The position numbers and the translations under genes were made by a program. A stretch of 64,000 bases of DNA from Pontederia crassipes (taxonomy: Eukaryota > Streptophyta > Magnoliopsida > Commelinales > Pontederiaceae), in assembly GCA_030549335.1 (NCBI GenBank), contig CM060190.1, positions 67,160,118-67,224,117 on the forward strand, read 5' to 3'. Shown here piece by piece: positions 13,570-25,996 of this stretch. Within the stretch, counting starts at the first letter, position 1. Each line of letters opens with the position of its first letter. The notes under the pieces were generated by a model. That model ran no database searches. It was not told where the DNA came from and was given only the letters and a program-made list of their open reading frames with translations.

Positions 13570-16500
13570 TTGACATCTGTCATCCTTATATTCCGCCACT
13601 TGTCATGCACGAGTTTTATATTATTTTTTATATCCGAAAATAACAAATTATTTTTTTACTTACATAAAATAATATTTATTTTAATCATACTCAAATTGAT
13701 AAAAAAAAAGTTTAATCTTATATGACTCAAATTGATAAAAAGTTTTATATAATGTAACAGACTTTCTATGAATAATTTTATCTTTTAAATTTAAACTGAT
13801 TTTTTATTTTATATTATTTTTTAATTCCAAAAATAAGATTTAAACTTTTAATTATGTTGATTATTATTATTTGACATGTGTCATCGTTATATTACGCCAC
13901 TTGTCGTATTCTCGGCTCTCATGTTATAAAAATAGTATAAATATAAGATATTATATTTATAATAATCAATAAAAATAATCTATTAGTGCTTAAATGTGAT
14001 AAGAAAGTTAGTCTATTTTGAAGATTTTAAAATTCAATTTAAATCTCTCAAGACCCCCACTTTTTAAATTATCTTTTCTTAAATAATTAACTATTTTTAA
14101 TAAAAATAATGTATTAGTGCTTAAATGTGATAAATAAGTTAGTCTATTTTGAAATTTTTAAAATTCAAGTTTAAGACACCCACTTTTTAAATTATTTTTT
14201 CTTAAATAATTAACTCTTTTCCAAAAATAGAATTCTTTTATGATTTTGTAAATTTGTATTTCTTTTATAAGGAAATTTTAATTTGTATTGGACTCAAATA
14301 GAATTCTTTGTTTTAAATTGTTTTTAACTTTTGGAAATAATCAATATCTTCTAAAAATGAAATAGATGTACATTAACATTGATTATTTATTTAATCACAC
14401 TCAAATTAATAAAAAGTAAAAATTAATCTTAATATGACTTGGTTTGAATTATTTATTTTAAACTATTTTTATATTTTGAAACTAATATGTTATCTTTTAA
14501 AAATAATATTATTTTTATCTGTACATTATTCTTAGAAAGAAAATATTATTTATTTCAATTATAACTAAAGAATGTGCTTATAATATATTTCAATTATAAC
14601 TAAAGAATATGCTTATAATAAAAATATACTCATAATTTAATTATTATGATTAGTTGTGTTTAGGACATAAAACTAACGTATATAGATTTATTTATATTGC
14701 GTTCTAAATTTGGAGGATTAAGTTTATGATTAGTTTAAGTTATTCGATAGTATATATTTATATATATTAGGATTATTATTATGTTTATGATTTGAAATAC
14801 GATGCTATTATCATGTTAATATTAGGATACATTGATTATGATTAATTATAAAGGCTATATTTAAGTATTAGTTATATTTAGGAACACAAATTAACATAAC
14901 AAAATCGAAAATCATATTTCTAACCAAATTAGATTTATTTTCTATATTTAATTTATTATAAGCCTACGACACAAATCTTATCTAATATTTTATATATTAG
15001 GATTTTAATTATTTTAAAATTTTAAATTTGAATATTAATTTTATCTGATGACACGTCTAGTATATATTAAGATTATGATTAAAATTTTAAATAGATTAGG
15101 ACTTTTAAACGAAAATCCTATTCCTAATCAAATTAAATTTATTTTCTATATTTAATTTATTACCAACTTTATTATAAGATTTATATATATATATCCTACG
15201 ATACAAATCTTATCTAATATTTTATTATTTTAAATATATTTTAAATTTTAAATTTGAATATTAATTTTATCATCTAGTATACATTAGGATTATGATTAAA
15301 ATTTTAAATAGATTAGGACTCTTAGTTTGAGTAAACTTAAAAATTAGAATAAATTAGTTTGAGTAATAAACCACTTGTCTTGTTCTCTTTTAGAACAATA
15401 TTAATATTAATATTAATACTCAAATGGATAAAAAAGAACAGATTAATATTAATTTGACTCAAACTAATTTTTATTTTATATTATTTTTTAAGTTCGAAAA
15501 TAACAAATTATTTTTTACTTACATAATATCTTTTAGAAAGAAAATAATATTTATTTTAATCATACTCAGATTGATAAAAAGAAAAGTTTAATCTTAATAT
15601 GACTCAAATTGAATTATATATTTTAAGTTATTTTTTAAAATTTCTGAAATAACAAATTATATTTTAAAAGAAATAATAAATAATTTTAAATTATTTGTTT
15701 TAAATCATTTTTAATTCCAGAAAATGACAAATTATTTTTTAAATAGGAATTATTTTTACTTGTACTCATACTCAAATTGATATTAATGAAATATTAAACT
15801 TAATTTGACTCAAATTAAATTATTTATTTATAAATATTTAGTTCTGAAAATAACAAATTAGTTCTTTTACTTTTTTTACATTATATAACATACTATTATA
15901 AGATTATTTATCTTTACTTTTAAACATACTCAAATTGATAAAAGAAGAAATATTAATCTTAATTTGAGTTAATTTAATTTTTTATTTTACATTATTTTTA
16001 AATTTAGGAAATAAAAGAATACTTACAAAAATATTTTAGAAGGAAAATAAATTATTTTAATATACCCAAAGGATAAAAATAAAAGATTAATGTTAACTTG
16101 ACTCAAATTAAAATTTTATTTTATATTATTTTTTAATTCCGAAAATAAAAAAATATTTTTTACTTACATAATATCTTTTAGAAATAAAATAATATTTATT
16201 TTAATCGTACTCAAATTAATAAAAAAAAGTTTAATCTTATATGACTCAAATTGATAAAAAAAAAGTTTAATCATACTAAAATAATACTTTCTATGATTAA
16301 TTTTATCTTTGAAATTTAAACTGAATTTTTATTTTATATTATTTCTAATTCAGAAAATAAGATTTAAAGTTCTTAATTATGTTAATTATTATTATTTGAC
16401 ATGTGCCATCGTTATATTCCGCCACTTGTCATGCATGAGTTTTATATTATTTTTTAAATCCAAAAATAACAAATTATTTTTTACTTACATAATATCTTTT

Positions 16501-17094
16501 AGAAAGAAAATAATATTTATTTTAATCATACTCAAATTGATATAAAAAAAGTTTAATCTCATATGACTCAAATTGATAAAAAAAAAAGTTTTATATATTG
16601 TTACCTTATGTAACAAACTTTCTATCATTTGTTTTATTTTTTAGATTTAAACTGATTTTTTATTTTATATTATTTTTTAATTACGTAAATAAGATTTGAA
16701 TTTCTTAATTATGTTTATTATTATTATTTGACATGTGCCGTTATTATATTCTGCCACTTGTCGTGCATGCATTTTATATTATTTTATAAATCCAAAATAA
16801 CAAATTATTTTTTACTTACGTAATATCTTTTAGAAAGAAAATAATATTTATTTTAATCATACTCAAATTGATAAAAAAAAATGTTTAATCTTTTATGACT
16901 CAAATTGATAAAAAAAAGTTTTATATATTGTTACCTAACAAACTTTCTATGATTAGTTTTATCTTATAGATTTAAATTAAATTTTTATTTTATATTATTT
17001 TTTAATTATTTAAATTTTTAATTGTGTTAATTATTATTATTTTACATGTGTCATCGTTATATTACGCCACTTGTCGCGCTCTTGGCTCTCATGC
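13570..17094 (-). repeat. Five copies of a GC-richer 5'-end module
   Basis: A module with GACATGTG, CGTTATATT and CGCCACTTGTC occurs at about 13570-13612, 13871-13923, 16396-16439, 16728-16770 and 17041-17094. Only the second and fifth copies continue into GGCTCTCATG as at a full 5' end; the others run back into AT-rich repeat. The same order of modules recurs around 13.0-13.7 kb and 15.8-16.6 kb, showing a larger duplication with an offset of about 2.8 kb. Confidence 0.75.
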
Positions 17095-17122
17095 TTTTAC
17101 CTCACTTTTTTATATATATAGA

Positions 17123-19659
17123 CTAGTCTAAGAACCGTGATACATGATTCTTATAAAATATGTTAATATAAATTTAAAAAGTAATATATTAACAAAATTG
17201 AACTTCATTAATTTAGGTCAAATTATGAAATACTTCTCTATAAACTATATTCTTTACTTCATTTCTTAAGACACATAAAATTGTATTTGTGAAAATATAA
17301 TTTTTTTTTAAAAAATAATATCACATGAGATAATCATTGACATTGATCTTTTTTAATATCATTGTAAAAAATATAAAATTATTTACGTTAAAATTTGAAT
17401 AGTCCTAATATATCGGATGAAGTCATTGCCATTTTTGGGAGAATATATTTTCTCCAACTTTATTTCCTAATAATTCTTTACCTGATGTAACCAAAATAAA
17501 ACTTTGAATAAAATATCTATTATTTTTTCCTCTCATATTCAATTTTTTATTTCATATAATTTTTAGAGAAAATTTTACACATGTTAGTTCTTTGCTTCTA
17601 GGTATAATTTATTTGTCTCAAACTAACATATAAATATTGATTCATTTATGTTTAGTCTATTAGCAACAATGTCGATGAGATCATTGTTAGATAATATAAT
17701 AGTTTGTTCGTTTGATAAATGGAACTCTAGTTTCTGAACCAGATGTCTTTTATGGTGAGTAAAATAAGTCAAAAATTTTCAAACTTCACTAAACGATATA
17801 TATCGACGATTATAATAGGTATTTATCTCATCAGCAACATTTGATGAATCTTTCTTTTGAGCACTTTTAGAAAAACTAATAGTAATACAATCAAGTCCTT
17901 TGTTAACATATTTAAATAAATATATTATGAATCTTCATTGGTTGCAATATTCTATATTAATATGAGCATCATACTTCAATAATAAGAGTCGATTATTGGA
18001 AGAAAAGCAATAAAATAAATATTATTATCTTAAATTGAGCTCGTATCACATTGTAGATGTTTATTTTAAGCCATCTAATGTTTACGAGATAATCCAGATA
18101 GATTATCAGTTATTTTATTTAAAATTTTCAGGACCCATCGTATTATCTCATTTGGCTGTAACTGATTATCGGTAATTTTAATTGCTCTAATAATCTTAAT
18201 TACCACATCACTGATAATCCAAATAGCAGGCAGGGGAGGTGGCTTTCCTGCAGTTGCTTAACATGCTTTTGACAAAAATATCCATTCCATAAAACTTTTA
18301 ATTTCAATATTTTATTATTAAATAAATATCATTTAACTGCATCTCTTTTATTATTTGAATCTTTTATAAATAACTCTTATTTTTTCACTCATCTTATTTT
18401 ATCTATATTCGCTTTTGTATTTTTTATCTTTATTTATTTAGATACTATATCATGAGCATGTAAAATAATTTTTAAAGATATTTTGGTAATTTGCTCACTA
18501 ACTATTTTAGCCATTATTTATATTATCAATACTTGCCAAGCACTGTAATGTGATATTATCGATAATTTAAATAGTGATAATCTTTTTAAATATTGATCTA
18601 AATTATCAGTTAATTAAATCGGTAATGCATCAAATGATCTCTTAACTTATATAAGGTGGTTATCCAAAAGTAACTATATATTGTTAACAAAGTAAAATCA
18701 TATTTCTTCACCTAACCAATATAAGGTGATCATCCAAAAGTTACTACACAATATAAACAAAGTAAAACAGCTCCAATAGCATAACAAAAAAGGACGACTA
18801 TGCAAAGCTCATTATTACATATGGTCACATTGATTGTTTATACATTTTCATAAAAGAAATATAAAATATTACTGGTAATATTATTTTTAAAAGTTTGATT
18901 TTAAATAATGTCTTTTGTGCATTTACTCTGTAGTTGATTTTGTAAGTAGTTTGACCATATTATTATAGCATAGAAATTTTCTTTAGAGAAAAAATAAAAT
19001 AATATATCAAATAATGTTATAAATATAGAAGCAATATGTATGCATAAAGTTCTATGCAGCTTAAGGAAAAAATAAGAACATAATACTATAGGAGTAAGTA
19101 AAATTTTACTACAAATAAAAAAATAAAAATTTATGTTTTCACCTCTAGAGAATATTGTTTGAAATTTTCATTCCGAAGCTTTTCACAATATTACAAGAAA
19201 AATATCTTTAAATTTCTTTGAAATTGGTTTGATTAATATTTCCATAGTATTACATTATTTAAATCATAATGAAAAAATACTATATACATATGTGTGCGTC
19301 TATGTGTATACAAATATAGGAACAATGGTTTATCATTATTGTTAATTTATAAACCGATTTAAAAAATTATTAATCATGTGACATATACTATTTCTATTTT
19401 TATTTTCTTTAGAAATACATTTTCTTCATTTAATTTGATAAAATACTTATGCTCAAATTGAATTAACTTTTCTCAGTAAATAATTATTATATATATATTT
19501 AAGAGTTACTAAATTTTTTTATAGCAATTAGAAGTGATCAATGGGTCATACTACTTTAACAAAGACATATTGAATGGATATGAAGAAAATGGCAACATTT
19601 AAATTATATTGAAAGGAGGATTTCAAAAAGGGTGGTGAATTGTATTAAACACATTGTTT

Positions 19660-19739
<80 letters not shown>

Positions 19740-20377
19740 CTGATAATAAAAAAAGATAGATGTTCCTCATTTAAAAAGGGACATTTTCATTTTATCCTAC
19801 ATACATGTGTGTATGTAGAGATGTAGACAATAATCAATATTATTAATTTAAATATTAAATTATTGTAAATGAATTTTTGTTTTCTTACTATGTAATTTAA
19901 ATATTTTTTTTGCATAAATGAGGTGGCTCTAATAGATGTTGTCTAATGTCATAAAAGATATTAATCAGATATTAAATATGAAATATCATCTTTATATATT
20001 ATGATTGAGCTTAGGATTAGGTATTAGTATGGGTATCAGGATATATTTAATTTAGTTAGGATGCTTTTTAGGATTAGGATTCTATCAAGTATGAAATAGT
20101 TTATTACTTTGCCACCATTAATTTTTAATTATTTAGTTCATTGATAATTAAATATTATTATGCTAATAGTTATGGTCCTTATGGATAACTTATCCACTTA
20201 TAAGATAAAATCATACAATTATATAATTAATGAATCTTATAACATCTCTTATAGTTAATCACTAAAATAATATAGTTTCAAACACATGAAATTAGAATTG
20301 CTAATTTTTATTTTTCAATTATAAATAACAAAATATAATTAGTTTCTATTAGTTAGTATACCTAATATTATATATAT
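17123..20377. other. AT-rich intergenic DNA, no gene seen
   Basis: The first 25 bases look like a decayed Helitron 3' end. The remainder is AT-rich, with no recognisable coding region, RNA gene or clear element ends apart from the microsatellite at 19662-19736. Confidence 0.5.
19662..19736. repeat. (TA)n microsatellite
   Basis: Perfect TA dinucleotide run of about 75 bases. The short open frame across it, encoding repeated Tyr-Ile, is not a gene. Confidence 0.97.
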
Positions 20378-21026
20378 GGGATAAATGCACTTCCAAAGTG
20401 CCCATTCTCTCGAGGGATGCGGAGCATATCACAACCATACATTTATCATCTGATGGCCCATGTTCATCTTCACCGAAAGGTGACTCACGAGCCACCTTCT
20501 TCCCCCCTTAGCTTCCTCTCCCTCGGCTTCTGTCTAAGGTCGAATGAAGCATGGGAAGGTCTACGGACAGACCTTCATTGGCGACATCATTTTCTCCGGA
20601 CAGAGCTCACCACCTTGTGGGGTTGCCATTCTCCCCCTTCCTCTCGTCGAACAAAGCAGCCACGGAGGAATGGTTAACGATGAGCGAGGTGCAGCGTAGG
20701 GGATCGATCGTGAGCGGGGGAAGAAGATGGCGTAGGGATGGATCTTCGGAGAAGGGCGAATGAAGCATATGCGGAGGAATGACGAACGAGGCGTGGGGGT
20801 GGGTGGGGATGGCGCAGGGGATCAATCATCGACGAAGGGCAAACGAAGCAAACCTGAAGGAACGACGAACGAAGCGTGGCTCATGAACCGATCACAAAGA
20901 TGCTGTAGGGAATGATCACAAGTAGGGGGAAGACGAACATCCACCAACCATAATATTAAAAGTGAACGGTTGTGATCTGCTCTGCATCCCTCGAGAGAAT
21001 GGACGCTCCGAAGGTGCATTTATTCA
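20378..21026. mobile_element. Mutator-like non-autonomous element with long terminal inverted repeats
   Basis: The two ends are inverted copies of each other over roughly 70-100 bases. Both arms contain ATAAATGCAC followed by the shared core CCATTCTCTCGAGGGATGC and then ATCACAACC. The interior of about 450 bases is much more GC-rich than its surroundings. It consists of degenerate repeats around GAACGAAGC-GGG-ATGGCG blocks, with no recognisable protein. Long inverted repeats, a GC-rich interior and no transposase suggest a Mutator-like (possibly Pack-MULE) element. Flanks are TATATA runs on both sides, so a 9-bp target duplication is possible but cannot be proved. A foldback element of another family is the alternative. 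Confidence 0.65.
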
Positions 21027-21944
21027 TATATATATATATATAATTAAAAATTGACACATATTAATATTATTATTCTTTTTATTTTTTGCCTTTATAAATG
21101 ATTATATGATATAATTAGTGATTGACTATCTATGTGATATATTAAATTAATGAAAAATTTATAATAATGATGAAAACAAATTTATTAACAATTAAATGTC
21201 ATAAATGGATGAGTCTATTTTGAGGGAAAAATAAATTGAATTGATATAACGAAATAAAGTATCATTTAACTAAATTGAAATTAAAATATTGAAACATGAT
21301 AATATAAATATATTAAAGTACTTGTATATAATTATTAATTTGAAATAGATTAGGATTATTAATTTATACATGGAATCCCAACACATATATTAGGATTATT
21401 AATTTATTGATTTCACGTATTCTGAACACAATAAATGATCTTATATGGTTGTATATTAATATTAAATATTCGAATCTTATAAAATAACATATTATGATTA
21501 GAATTTGGATTATATTTGGATTATTAATTTAAATACTTATTTTATTAGCTGGCACATACATCCACTCAAATTAATTTTATTAGAATTTGAAATAAATTTA
21601 GGATTATTAATTTATTTATTTCACGTATTCCGAACATAATACGTGATCTTATCCGATTGTATATTAATGTTACATATTAGGACGTGACTCTTATAAAATA
21701 ACATATTTTGATTAGACTTTGAAGTAGATTAGGACTATTAATTGGAATACTTATTTTATTAGATGGCACATACGTCCACTCAAATTAATTTTATTATACA
21801 CTTAGTGATTGATTTCTCTCTCTTATATATAGATAACTTTCTGTTATGATCCGTTAGAAGGATAATTTTCTTAGCTTTTCTCAAAAAATTGTTGCATTAT
21901 ATAATTAATGATTGATCTCTCTCTCTTCTAAACAAAAGAGCTTT
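21027..21944. other. AT-rich spacer
   Basis: AT-rich, no supported gene. A phrase around ATTAGGATTATTAATTTA and CACGTATTC recurs (about 21350-21460 and 21600-21690), showing a degenerate internal duplication with an offset of about 230-250 bases. Confidence 0.45.
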
Positions 21945-24900
21945 TCACTTAAGGAGGACCATGTAGATCAAAGTACAAAAATGAGGCGAGGCCCGATGGT
22001 GTAGCACCCTCACAAAAGTTTTCGCCACTAAGTGACCAAAAAATGCCAAATAGTTCGCTGCTTGGTTAGTATGTCTCGGCCAGTAATTGACAATGAAGGG
22101 GGAGATAGGCATCAAAAGAGTGTGAATGTTGGGCAAGGTCTCTTCGCTAGAATAATGTCCTCTAAATTCCTTGAGTCGAAGCTGATTTTGACCCGCCTGA
22201 GACCCGACGCGAGCATTCTCGAAGCCTTGCAAAATACTCCAAGCTTCCACCTCTATAGCAAATGATCCATGTCCACGTCTTGCAAAAATAAGAGTGCCAG
22301 TATCAGTTCGTAAGAGGTAACTATTTCCTCCCTCGCCCATGGCCTCAACGAAGGAGCCATCGGTATTGAGAGTGACCCAATGAAGTTGGGGGACTCCCAC
22401 CGGATCCGCAGGGGGGTCTTGGGGGCAAATTGCCTTAGGAGTGTGGGTCGAAGTATACTCATGAAAACCAGCCAACGTCCACTCCCAAACGACCTCAGCG
22501 GTTGCATGTCAAAAATTAAAATGAATATCATTGCGCAATTTTCAAATCCCCCGAAGGCAAAAAGCAAAGATAGAGAGGTTGATCGTTTGTTATTCAGGCT
22601 TTTCATTTGTGGTCGCAAAAGTTGCACCTTTTAATACTGTCTTAGTTGGTGTGGTATCAACTCTAGAAGAATTTCGTTATACAGAAAGTATGCTAAATAA
22701 GGATGCAACATACGATGCTCGTTCAATTTGACGCTCCATTCTTTCAGCAAGAGAGATGTTTTCAGCTAAGGTATAGGTGATCTGCCCTTCGACACGATCA
22801 CGAACATTGGAACGCAGGTCATTGACAAATCGAGCAATTTGTTATTGATCACTTTCCATCAGGTCATTACGAGCAGCTAGATGAAAGAATTTAGTTGTAT
22901 AATTAGCCACAATTCTAGATTCTTAGCGGCAATTGCAAAGTTAGTTGGTATAAAATCTGTTGATAATCGTGTGGAAGAAATTGTGCTCTAATTAACTTTC
23001 TCATTTTATCCCAAGATTGAACAAGTTATTTTTATTGCCGAAGACGCATTATCTGCACTTGATCCCACCATGTTGAGGCTCCAGCTTTTAGTTTGATGTT
23101 GAGGCTCCAGCTTTTAGTTTGAAGGCTACCATCTTGGCTTGTTTATATTCTGAAACATAAACACTGTCAAATAATCTATCAATTTCTGAGAGCTAGTTCA
23201 AAAAATCTTTCATATGAAATTGTCCATTGAAAGTGGGTATTTCCATTTTCATATGGTAACTTTGTCTGTTTTGCACAAACTGATCATCATCTTCATCTTC
23301 TTGTTCTCCACCATGAACAGGTTGAAAACGACAATTTCGAAGTGGCTGTCTCGGTTGTTGTTGAGGAGGAACAGGTTGCACATGAGGAGACAATCGATCT
23401 TGAAGCAGCGTCATCATCTCATTAGATCGTTCATTGAGTTGATGAAGCTCATCCTTCACTTTGTCAAGTAAAACTAAGGTTATTGTAGCAGTGAGTACTG
23501 TAGCGACGCGACACTATAGCACAATTACTATAGACGGCTGACTGAGGGCAAAATTAGGATTTGAGATGAGGGTGGCGATGGGACTGTAGCAGTACTGTAG
23601 CGGCGCGACACTGTGATACAATTACGACGGCTAGCTGAGAGAAAAATTAGAGTTTGAGATGAGAGTGAATTTTGATCGGCTTTGATACCAATTGATGAGG
23701 GGGCAGCGGCGGCACAACAGAGGAATTAATTCCTGCGAGTCACCGTAGCAACTAATACGACTAACATATCAAAATTGACATGCGAAGAAAACAACGAGAC
23801 ACAAAGATGTTAAGAAAACACAGCATGAGACGAATCTGCACTACAACTTGGAGAACACCAAGAGAAAGGGACAATTGTTTCTGAAAAGTTTGAATAACAA
23901 TAATGTCGCCAAATAACTCAGTTGTTCTATTTTATACGGTTAAACAATATAAATTTTACTCTACGTAAGACTCTTAATATACTAGATAAGGAAATATCCA
24001 CTCAACAAAAATTAAATACTAACAGCAACTAAACACCAAAAATTAAATGCTAATCAGCAACTAAATATCTAAAGTAGCTCAGACTCAACTCCTAAAATAA
24101 CTCAAACTTGGATTCCAATTAATCTCATGTCTTGTAATCTCAAAATCCATCTCCTACATCATATGGTGTCTGGACCGTTGATCCATACCTGATCCCTCGT
24201 GAACCCAGGAGACAGAGTCCTATGAGTCCATATATTGAAAAGAGATATGAAGCTTTGTCTGAAAAATGTTCCAGATTTGAGTTCCAAAAGTACAATGAAA
24301 AAACATATGATGATTTGTCTCCAGAGCATGTCCACATAGAGAGCAGGAAGGATCAACGGTATTATTAAATTTCATAACATACTCAAGAGTGGGGAGTTTG
24401 CAATGCAGAAGCTTCCAAAGAAAGTGGCTTATCTTAGGGGAAATGAAAATTCACCAAATCATATTCCACGGTTGCCCTCCAGCCAAAGGTGTCAGTAGAA
24501 CATGATGGCTAACACCGATTTAGCACTGGGGAGCCCATGGGTATTCATCGCCCATACCCACGCATCATCGTAGGCATAAAAAGGCACGTAAATCTGAGAA
24601 ATAAGTTCACGTAAACTCGCAAAGAAGGTCCAAATAAGACTTGAAGACGAGTCCCATGTACCATTGATAATAGTGTGAGCAATCTTCATATCGGTGCAAT
24701 CAATATCCATGTTGATATACGTAGAATTCCATCAAAGAGGGGTGCAAGGGTCATATAGTATGGATGTACTAGCCCCATCACCTAACAAAGCCCTCGCGAA
24801 TGTCATTAACAGAGTTAGTAATGAGATGCCAGGACCAAGCCATCGCATAGGTGGAACGGGGGAACCAGAGGGAGAATTTTTCGTATTTATTAGAGACCAA

Positions 24901-25505
24901 GTTAACTAGGGGGACTGATCATTGTTAAGAAGCTGGAGGATTATATGAGCTATGGGTGAGGTGAATATGATTTTAAGATTTCGAATACCTAGGTCTCCAA
25001 TAGGTTTAGGAAGCTGGACTATAGCCCAATTAATTAGATGCATACCCCTTCGACCACTGCCCATGTCCCAAAGGAACGCACGCGAGTAACGCTCGAGCGA
25101 GGCGATAATGCCATATGAAAGGTGAAGGGAGCCCAATGAGTATATTGGTAGAGTGGAAAGACAGATTTGATTAGTGTGGTGCGGCCTGTCAAATTATAAA
25201 GCTTTTCCATCCCCCAAACCATGAGGTAACTTTGTCAACAATGAAAAGTTGTTTGTTAGAAAAGAATAACTTTGTGGAGATAAGAGTATCCAAATAAGAG
25301 AAAGGGAAGGATCCAATATCAAAACTGAGGTGTAATCAAAGAGATTTTTCCTTTGGACAATCATCTTGGGGGAGGAAGAGTACTTACTTCTGAGGATTAA
25401 CTCGTTGATTAGTAAGCCTATAGTACTTGTTGAACATGTTCTTCAAATTGATACAATTCCTTTTAGTAGCACCTATTCGGACTAGAAGATCGTCAACATA
25501 TAAAA
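21945..25505 (-). mobile_element. L1-type LINE fragment (reverse transcriptase end, zf-RVT, RNase H), interrupted
   Basis: On the minus strand the order is as follows. The YVDD core of reverse transcriptase lies near 25500-25470 (LYVDDLLVRIGATKRNC), followed by YYRLTNQRVNPQK. The downstream thumb/connection region is at about 25220-24920, with EKLYNLTGRTTLIKSV and RAFLWDMGSGRRGMHLINWA. A zinc-binding zf-RVT region is at about 24420-24240, with LWKLLHCKLPTLEYVMKFN, CSLCGHALETNHHMFFHC and IWNIFQ. An RNase H domain is at about 22480-21960, with HWVTLNTDGSF and AIEVEAW. The 5' part (ORF1, endonuclease, most of the reverse transcriptase) is absent left of the break near 25505. The coding frame is broken in many places. 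A gypsy-type fossil is inserted between zf-RVT and RNase H, so the LINE is the older element. Confidence 0.85.
22560..24161 (-). mobile_element. Ty3/gypsy-type LTR retrotransposon fossil (5' LTR plus gag part), nested in LINE
   Basis: One LTR is visible at 23693-24161 (about 469 bp), bounded by TG and CA on the minus strand. Directly inside it is a primer-binding site reading TTGGTATCAAAGCC, matching initiator tRNA-Met. Gag-like sequence follows from about 23460 down to about 22570, with a proline/glutamine-rich linker and the family signature FNG...DFL. The pol region and the second LTR are absent, so the element is broken and truncated. The left junction with the LINE is placed only roughly, near 22560. 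It is younger than the LINE it interrupts. Age cannot be estimated without the second LTR. Confidence 0.8.
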
Positions 25506-25511
25506 AGTGTT

Positions 25512-25661
25512 AGAACCGAGGTCATGTGCTCTGATTGGTGGAACCGGGGTGCTGAAATCGAGGTCACATGCGCTCATATTCCAACTTTTTTTGGTGAAAC
25601 TGAGGTCCGCGTTTGGCGAAACCGGAGTGCTGTTCCACCTCGGTTCCCAAACTGAATGCGA
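25512..25661. repeat. Short element bounded by a 10-bp inverted repeat
   Basis: GAACCGAGGT at about 25512 is mirrored by ACCTCGGTTC at about 25650. The 150-base segment between also has internal repeats of the type GAAACCGGGGTGCTG and GAGGTC-CATGCGCTC. It abuts the 5' break of the LINE. It may be a small MITE or part of a larger repeat; the family is unknown. Confidence 0.4.
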
Positions 25662-25945
25662 CCTAAATGAATAAGAAATACCAATTATCAATAGTTGTTG
25701 GTTCTTCAAAAAACTGAGAGAAGACACTACTGAGTTCCAGTGCCATTCTAAGAAAATCATTTAAATAAGAAAAAACGTTCCTTGGTATCATAGCAAAGTA
25801 CAGAAAAAAAACTATCATATTGATAGAATCGTCAATCTCAACAGACAACTTTATCCCTGAGGTAAAATCAATCGTTATGCGTTCCAGAAGAAGATTCTAG
25901 TTATATCCCTTATTTTAATTACCCTTTATTTCAAGTGTTTCCAGC

Positions 25946-25996
25946 AATGATCATGAAACAACAACAAAACCTTATCCCACTCAAATGATCATGAAA
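25946..25996 (-). mobile_element. 25-bp 5'-truncated SINE insertion with 13-bp target duplication
   Basis: AATGATCATGAAA occurs at 25946-25958 and again at 25984-25996. Between them are 25 bases that on the minus strand read AGTGGGATAAGG followed by a TTGTTG tail. The same 3' tail occurs at 63503-63561. A TTG-tailed, 5'-truncated copy between perfect 13-bp duplications is the signature of LINE-assisted retroposition of a plant SINE (TS-like family, by tail). Confidence 0.6.

Larger units (their letters stand above)
9894..17122 (-). mobile_element. Head-to-tail array of non-autonomous Helitrons
   Basis: Read on the minus strand, the left edge ends in CTAGT at 9898-9894 followed by T, the standard Helitron 3' end. 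Nine bases before it is a small hairpin (CCGTGC, loop ATC, GCATGG, with one G-T pair) at about 9922-9908. The right edge on the minus strand begins TCTATATATATAAAAAAGTG at 17122, a typical Helitron 5' end. Two related bodies lie between: 9894 to about 13925, and about 13926 to 17122. Their left parts (9935-10250 and 13930-14380) are clearly homologous. Their right parts share a module with ACATGTG, CGTTATATTACGCCACTTGT and GGCTCTCATG, seen at 13871-13923 and 17041-17094. At 17121 the 5' end abuts another CTAGT plus a decayed hairpin, suggesting a third unit end to the right. No Rep/helicase coding is seen. The family call rests on termini and is inferential. Confidence 0.65.

Noticed and set aside
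13501-16545. Two similar 74- and 78-aa frames in the AT-rich block
   Set aside because: Their likeness reflects duplicated Helitron sequence; composition is Ile/Leu/Phe-rich as expected of AT-rich DNA, with no family match.
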